Shown: in pieces, positions 52,803 to 56,332 of the stretch
Layout: every line of letters begins with the position of its first letter
How positions within the stretch are numbered: the stretch's first letter is position 1
Assembly (NCBI RefSeq): GCF_018785245.1
Contig: NZ_WQPL01000059.1
Span: 1 to 56,332, forward strand
Direction of reading: 5' to 3'
Origin: Collinsella aerofaciens
GTDB lineage: Bacteria; Actinomycetota; Coriobacteriia; Coriobacteriales; Coriobacteriaceae
DNA length: 56,332 nucleotides
Translations under genes and position numbers: made by a program
The notes under the pieces: generated by a model
The model's database searches: none
Told to the model about the DNA's origin: nothing
What the model saw: the letters and a program-made list of their open reading frames with translations, nothing else

Positions 52803-52992
52803 GGGAGCATTGCGGAGATTCGAACCTCGGTCGAGGCGCGAGCGTCAAGAAAACGCGGAGCGTTTTCAGCGAGCGAGCGAGTCCGCCGGCAGGCGGGCGA
52901 AGCCGGTGCGGATCCGCGCAGCGGATGCGCGGAATCCTATACGCCGCACCAATTGACTTTAAAGCTCCCGGCAACGGGGACTTTTCTTATAT
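52803..52992 (+). repeat. tRNA-linked element at tRNA-Arg copy 2 with duplicated tRNA 3' end
   Basis: Reverse T-arm GATTCGAACCT at 52817-52827; core hairpins GAAAACGC-GGA-GCGTTTTC, CCGGC / GCCGG and ATCCGC-GCA-GCGGAT. From 52932 the tRNA-Arg 3' end (GAATCCTATACGCCGCACCA) and its terminator are repeated, matching 52742-52802 with one difference. Offset 190 bp. Confidence 0.85.
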
Positions 52993-53068
52993 CGAGATGC
53001 ATCGAAGATCACGCCAAGTGGTCCAAATGAGTAAAAATCAAATTCAATAACTTTTTTTGAAAAAACGC

Positions 53069-53097
53069 TTGACCATTATTCAGTCCATGTGCATAAT
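53069..53097 (+). promoter_or_regulatory. Promoter of tRNA-Arg copy 3
   Basis: TTGACC (53069-53074) and CATAAT (53092-53097), spacer 17 bp, 12 bp before the tRNA. Confidence 0.75.
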
Positions 53098-53109
53098 AAT
53101 CAACAAGTC

Positions 53110-53186
53110 GCGGCGTTACCTCAGCTGGATAGAGGGTCTGACTACGAATCAGAACGTCATAGGTTCGAATCCTATACGCCGCACCA
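53110..53186 (+). tRNA. tRNA-Arg(ACG), copy 3
   Basis: Identical to copies 1 and 2 through the encoded CCA (53184-53186). The flanks differ, so the tRNA itself is under selection or gene conversion. Confidence 0.96.
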
Positions 53187-53225
53187 TTTGAGATTAAAGC
53201 TCCCGGCAACGGGGGCTTTTCTTTT

Positions 53226-53415
53226 ACGTAAACACCGCATGGATTCGAACCTCGGTCGAGGCGCGGGCGTAAAGAAAACGCGGAGCGTTTTTAGCCCGCG
53301 GGCGAGCACGCCGGCAGGCGGGCGAAGCCGGTGCGGATCCGCGCAGCGGATGCGCGGAATCCTATACGCCGCGCCATTTGAGATTAAAGCTCCCGGCAAC
53401 GGGGGCTTTTCTTTA
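53226..53415 (+). repeat. tRNA-linked element at tRNA-Arg copy 3 with duplicated tRNA 3' end
   Basis: Reverse T-arm GGATTCGAACCT at 53241-53252; core AAAACGC-GGA-GCGTTTT enclosed here by an extra CGCGGGC / GCCCGCG stem; then ATCCGC-GCA-GCGGAT. The tRNA-Arg 3' end and terminator repeat from 53357 (offset 190 bp from 53167), with GCGCCA instead of GCACCA at the CCA end. Confidence 0.85.
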
Positions 53416-53539
53416 GCGCCAGCTTGAGTGCTTTCGTCCAAAGGGACGATTTCCTGTCGACTCGTGTAAGATTCCGAGTAGATGTCGCGACTTATTCGCG
53501 ACCACTCCTTCTTCAAGCGACCGATCAGGGTGATACTTC

Positions 53540-55981
53540 GTGGCAGAGCGTCCGACATACAAGCTCAGGTTTCTCGATCCCAAGAAGCGCTTTCCGGCGA
53601 TACCCGAGCAGCCTGCGGGACGCTCATATGGCGTGGTCTGGAAACTCTTTGGCGAGGATCAGCGTGAATCTTGTTATGTCGTCGAGTTCGTTGGCAAAAG
53701 TCATGTGTCGCTTTTGGGCTACGTAAGCGTTTCGGGTGAGGTGTACAAGGTGGACCGCCCCGTCAGCGAGGCTCCGCTGCCCAACGATCCCGACATGGAA
53801 CTGGTCCTTGACGAGTCGGATTCCAGTATTGGTGAGATTATGGTAAGGGAAGCCAACGGTGCAATGCACGCATGTGCGCAAACTGTCGGTTCTCCCGAAG
53901 GCCCCATGCGCGAGCAGTCCGACCACGAGACATGGAATTCGACCCGCGCCCTTCCTTACGGCGAGTTCATGGCATCGATGTTCCTGCGCTACGTGATATT
54001 CGCTGACTCCGAAAATGCCATTGCGAGCACGGCGGACGCCGGCGGACTCGACGAGGGTATGCAAAATGTTGTCGACAAGATCAAGCTCGTAAAGTTGCCC
54101 GAGCCGGTCGAGGTGTTTTTGGGCTTTAACACGGCACCGCTACCTGACGCTATCGAGACGCTGCTCTACCGCGTTGACCATGCCGAGAATCCGAGCGGTA
54201 TCGAGCGCTATGCCGCCACCCTTATGAGCGAAATTGACTTGCCCCGTCTGCGCACCATCGCTGCCAAGTCCGAGATGAGCCTGGCTCGCATTGATCGTTC
54301 AAAGCTTTTCTATCTCAATTTTGATCGTAGCCTGCTGGACCAGGACGAGATTGACATGCTGCTTGCAATAGAGTGCCGTCTCAACCGCCTTTCCGGCATC
54401 CTCGAGCGCATCGGGGCCGGATTGGCCCCCGCGGCCTCGTCGCCGAGCCTTGAGGGCTGTGCACTCTTTGATTCGTGGCATATCGCTAAGACGACCAACG
54501 ATGTTCCCCGACTGCTCGATACGGCTTCGAGCGATAACCCGTGGGCCAAGCCGGGAACGGTTTCGTGCCAGCCGGGCGGCGAGTGGGACGTGCGCACCCG
54601 TTTTGCGGGAATCGTTGAGGCGCTCAACGTGGTCACGCGGCTCGACTATACCTATCGGGCAAACGTTGCCGAGGGGATTATGCTCGTTCGGTTTGGGCAG
54701 TCTGTCGTTGATGCCATGCTGCAACGTGAATACGACGCTCAGGATGACGCCTGGCGCGAGCTGGACGAGGACGCGCGCGCGATCTGGGCCGCGGAGCACG
54801 ATGCGCGCGTGGCACTCACGCTTGCGGCAGCGTGTTTTGCCGCGGGCACCTGCATCACGCGCTGCTATGTGCAGATTGCTGCTCCCGACAGTGAGCAGGG
54901 CGAGCGCGTTGTTGCAACGTATTTCTTTGGGCGCGCGGCCTATCTGGCCGATTGCGTGCCTGTCGCCAAGGATCTTGAGAGCATGGACATGGACGATATG
55001 CCGTGCAAGCGTGTGCTTGAGGCGTATGAGTCAACCGCTCCGGAGACGATTGAGCCTGCGGAGGTTCATGCTCGTCCGCGTGATGACCATCGCACGCTGC
55101 CGCCGGCGCTGCGCGATCTGCTGCTTGCCGATACGGCTGACGAGTTGGAGGTCATGGAAGAGGACGACGACCCATACGTGGCCCGTGTTGTTGAATTGCG
55201 CGAGCAGGCAAAAGTCGACCGTACAGGTGCTTTTGAAGGCTTTTCCCGTCTTGTCGAGGAGTTGGAGGCTAAGTGCGCCGTCGCCGAGCTTTTGGCGACA
55301 GGTCCGGTTCAAACGCAGTTTTGCGATAACCAGCTGGTGCGCATGGTGCTACCGGTGTTGGAAGAAGACGACTCTGTGCGGATCCTTCGTGCGCCCGATG
55401 CGCTGTACTTTGCCCAGCACGAGATTTGCAGCTTTTACGCCGAGCAAGAGGACTTTGAACGAGCACTGCCCGAGGTGCGCCATCTTTACGATCTGGCGCG
55501 CTCGTCCATGCAATCGCACTTTGCGCTCATCAACGTGCTTGCGCGTCTGGAGCGCTTTGACGAGATTATCGAGGTGGCGCGCCACGGCCTACGTATTGCC
55601 AGCGATCGTTCTGCAATTGGCTACCTGTTCTACCGCTTGGCGTTTGCCTATTGGAATTGCGATCAGCTCGACCTGGCGCTGGCTTGTTACCGTCTAGTGC
55701 CGCGCGGTGAGGAATCGGGCAGCAGCGCGCTGGAAGAAATGCAGGGCCTCATGAACGAGATGGGCGTCAGCGAGCCGCCGACGTTCGAGGAAGCGGTCGA
55801 GACCATCCGCACGGCTGGACTTGAGCTGCCGCCAGTGTCCGCCGTGACGAATCAGCTGGCGGATGCCGCCGTGCAACTGGTCGACAACGGCTTCTTTTTC
55901 CTTGCACGCGGTTGCATCTTCCAAATGTGGCGCACCATGGGTAACGACGAGCTCGGCTCCCTCAACCGCTCGCTGGGGTAG
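53540..55981 (+). CDS. Large TPR-like protein of unknown function
   Basis: An 813-residue soluble protein starting at GTG 53540 (MAERPTYKLRFLDPKKRFPAI). No catalytic motif was recognised. The N-terminal 130 residues are strand-rich, the middle is long and helical with an Ala-rich stretch (ALTLAAACFAAGTCITRCYV), and the C-terminal part (residues about 620-760) reads like TPR repeats: YAEQEDFERALPEVRHLYDLA, ALINVLARLERFDEIIEVARH, FYRLAFAYWNCDQLDLALACY. An interaction scaffold is the best guess. Confidence 0.75.
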   Translation: MAERPTYKLRFLDPKKRFPAIPEQPAGRSYGVVWKLFGEDQRESCYVVEFVGKSHVSLLGYVSVSGEVYKVDRPVSEAPLPNDPDMELVLDESDSSIGEIMVREANGAMHACAQTVGSPEGPMREQSDHETWNSTRALPYGEFMASMFLRYVIFADSENAIASTADAGGLDEGMQNVVDKIKLVKLPEPVEVFLGFNTAPLPDAIETLLYRVDHAENPSGIERYAATLMSEIDLPRLRTIAAKSEMSLARIDRSKLFYLNFDRSLLDQDEIDMLLAIECRLNRLSGILERIGAGLAPAASSPSLEGCALFDSWHIAKTTNDVPRLLDTASSDNPWAKPGTVSCQPGGEWDVRTRFAGIVEALNVVTRLDYTYRANVAEGIMLVRFGQSVVDAMLQREYDAQDDAWRELDEDARAIWAAEHDARVALTLAAACFAAGTCITRCYVQIAAPDSEQGERVVATYFFGRAAYLADCVPVAKDLESMDMDDMPCKRVLEAYESTAPETIEPAEVHARPRDDHRTLPPALRDLLLADTADELEVMEEDDDPYVARVVELREQAKVDRTGAFEGFSRLVEELEAKCAVAELLATGPVQTQFCDNQLVRMVLPVLEEDDSVRILRAPDALYFAQHEICSFYAEQEDFERALPEVRHLYDLARSSMQSHFALINVLARLERFDEIIEVARHGLRIASDRSAIGYLFYRLAFAYWNCDQLDLALACYRLVPRGEESGSSALEEMQGLMNEMGVSEPPTFEEAVETIRTAGLELPPVSAVTNQLADAAVQLVDNGFFFLARGCIFQMWRTMGNDELGSLNRSLG

Positions 55982-56072
55982 GGGCGATATAGAGGGGCCG
56001 CACCGCGCTATTTGTATCGGCGCGGGCGGGAGGACCCGGCAGGATTGGTAAGGCATAAAGCCGCCGAGCCTG

Positions 56073-56124
56073 CTAAAACTGTTAAACTCTGCTAAAGTTG
56101 CTAAACTTTGTTAAAGTTGTTAAA
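56073..56124 (+). repeat. Helically phased TTAAA/CTAAA array
   Basis: Six copies of (T/C)TAAA start at 56073, 56082, 56092, 56101, 56111 and 56120, i.e. at alternating 9 and 10 bp steps, close to one DNA turn. It sits just before the ribosome site of the truncated ATPase gene, as a multi-site operator would. Confidence 0.7.
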
Positions 56125-56143
56125 ACTAGCAGAGGAGGGCAGA

Positions 56144-56284
56144 ATGATGAAAGCTGTTAACCCCTTTAAGCCAACGGCGGGCATGAATCCGCCTGAGCTT
56201 ATCGGACGGGACACTGTTTTGGATGACTTTGCCGAGGCTCTTGAGAATGGTCGGTTGATTTCCGATCTCAGCCGAACACATTGA
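56144..56284 (+). pseudogene. AAA-family ATPase gene, truncated before Walker A
   Basis: ATG 56144 behind GAGGAGGG encodes MMKAVNPFKPTAGMNPPELI then GRDTVLDDFAEALENG, the standard N-terminus of a family of orphan AAA ATPases that start NPFxPTxGxxPPxLxGR. After residue 36 the frame turns into RLISDLSRTH and stops at 56284, so the Walker A (normally some 15-20 residues later) is absent. A deletion or insertion junction near 56252 is the likely cause. The window ends 48 bp later. Confidence 0.7.
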
Positions 56285-56332
56285 GCAAATAGGCCATTCC
56301 CGCAGTTAGCCGAACGCCCCCGAGGCCCCATC

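Noticed and set aside
41219-53415. CRISPR array as an explanation for the repeats near the tRNA genes
   Set aside because: There are no regular short repeats with unique spacers; each unit contains tRNA 3' sequence, a terminator and palindromic stems, and no cas genes are nearby.

Overview
The window is about 56 kb of GC-rich DNA, probably chromosomal, from a Coriobacteriia-type actinomycete, most likely Collinsella or a close gut relative. This rests on codon use and GC content, a Flp/Tad pilus locus without an outer-membrane secretin, several small proteins of coriobacterial type, a phenylalanine T-box ahead of pheST, and a mannose-family PTS next to a FrlB-type deglycase. The genus is an inference from gene content; no rRNA gene is present.

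Layout. 1-660: the 5' part of an IS110-family transposase on the minus strand with its structured non-coding end. 665-4150: a mannose-family PTS (IIB, IIC, IID) with a FrlB/GfrF-like sugar-amine-6-phosphate deglycase. The IID gene carries an in-frame TAG and no IIA is seen. 4200-9000: an accessory block with a duplicated GAGAGATA repeat array before an AlbA/Schlafen-type ATP-binding regulator, an orphan predicted HNH restriction endonuclease, and small unknown genes. 9215-16320: tRNA-Val, a DMT exporter, a DUF4012 membrane protein, glmM and an M32 carboxypeptidase. 16450-20420: T-box plus pheS-pheT. 20540-23380: a nickel-type ECF transporter (MN-Q-O) under a sequence matching the NikR operator pattern GTGTTAC-N14-GTAACAC. 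23458-29093: a Zn-dependent phospholipase C-like protein, pyruvate kinase and a P-type cation ATPase. 29341-30525: rsgA.

30778-40368 is one tightly overlapping Tad/Flp pilus operon (cpaB, tadZ, tadA, tadB, tadC, flp, several TadE/TadG-like pseudopilins and a DUF192 protein). A BrnT-like toxin and ribbon-helix-helix antitoxin pair follows. 41101-53415 holds housekeeping genes (rsmI, metG, rsmA, tatD, rlmH, proC, serS), a GH5-like protein lacking its acid/base motif, and tRNA genes Phe, Leu and three copies of Arg(ACG). The window ends with a large TPR-type protein of unknown role, a helically phased TTAAA/CTAAA array and an AAA-ATPase gene cut off before its Walker A motif.

The most unusual signal is a family of roughly 185-190 bp elements directly downstream of tRNA-Phe, tRNA-Leu and all three tRNA-Arg genes. 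Each carries a 12-nt reverse complement of its own tRNA's T-arm and a GC-rich multi-hairpin core with compensatory changes between copies. Each complete copy ends in a second copy of that tRNA's 3' end plus its terminator. I do not recognise this as a named element.
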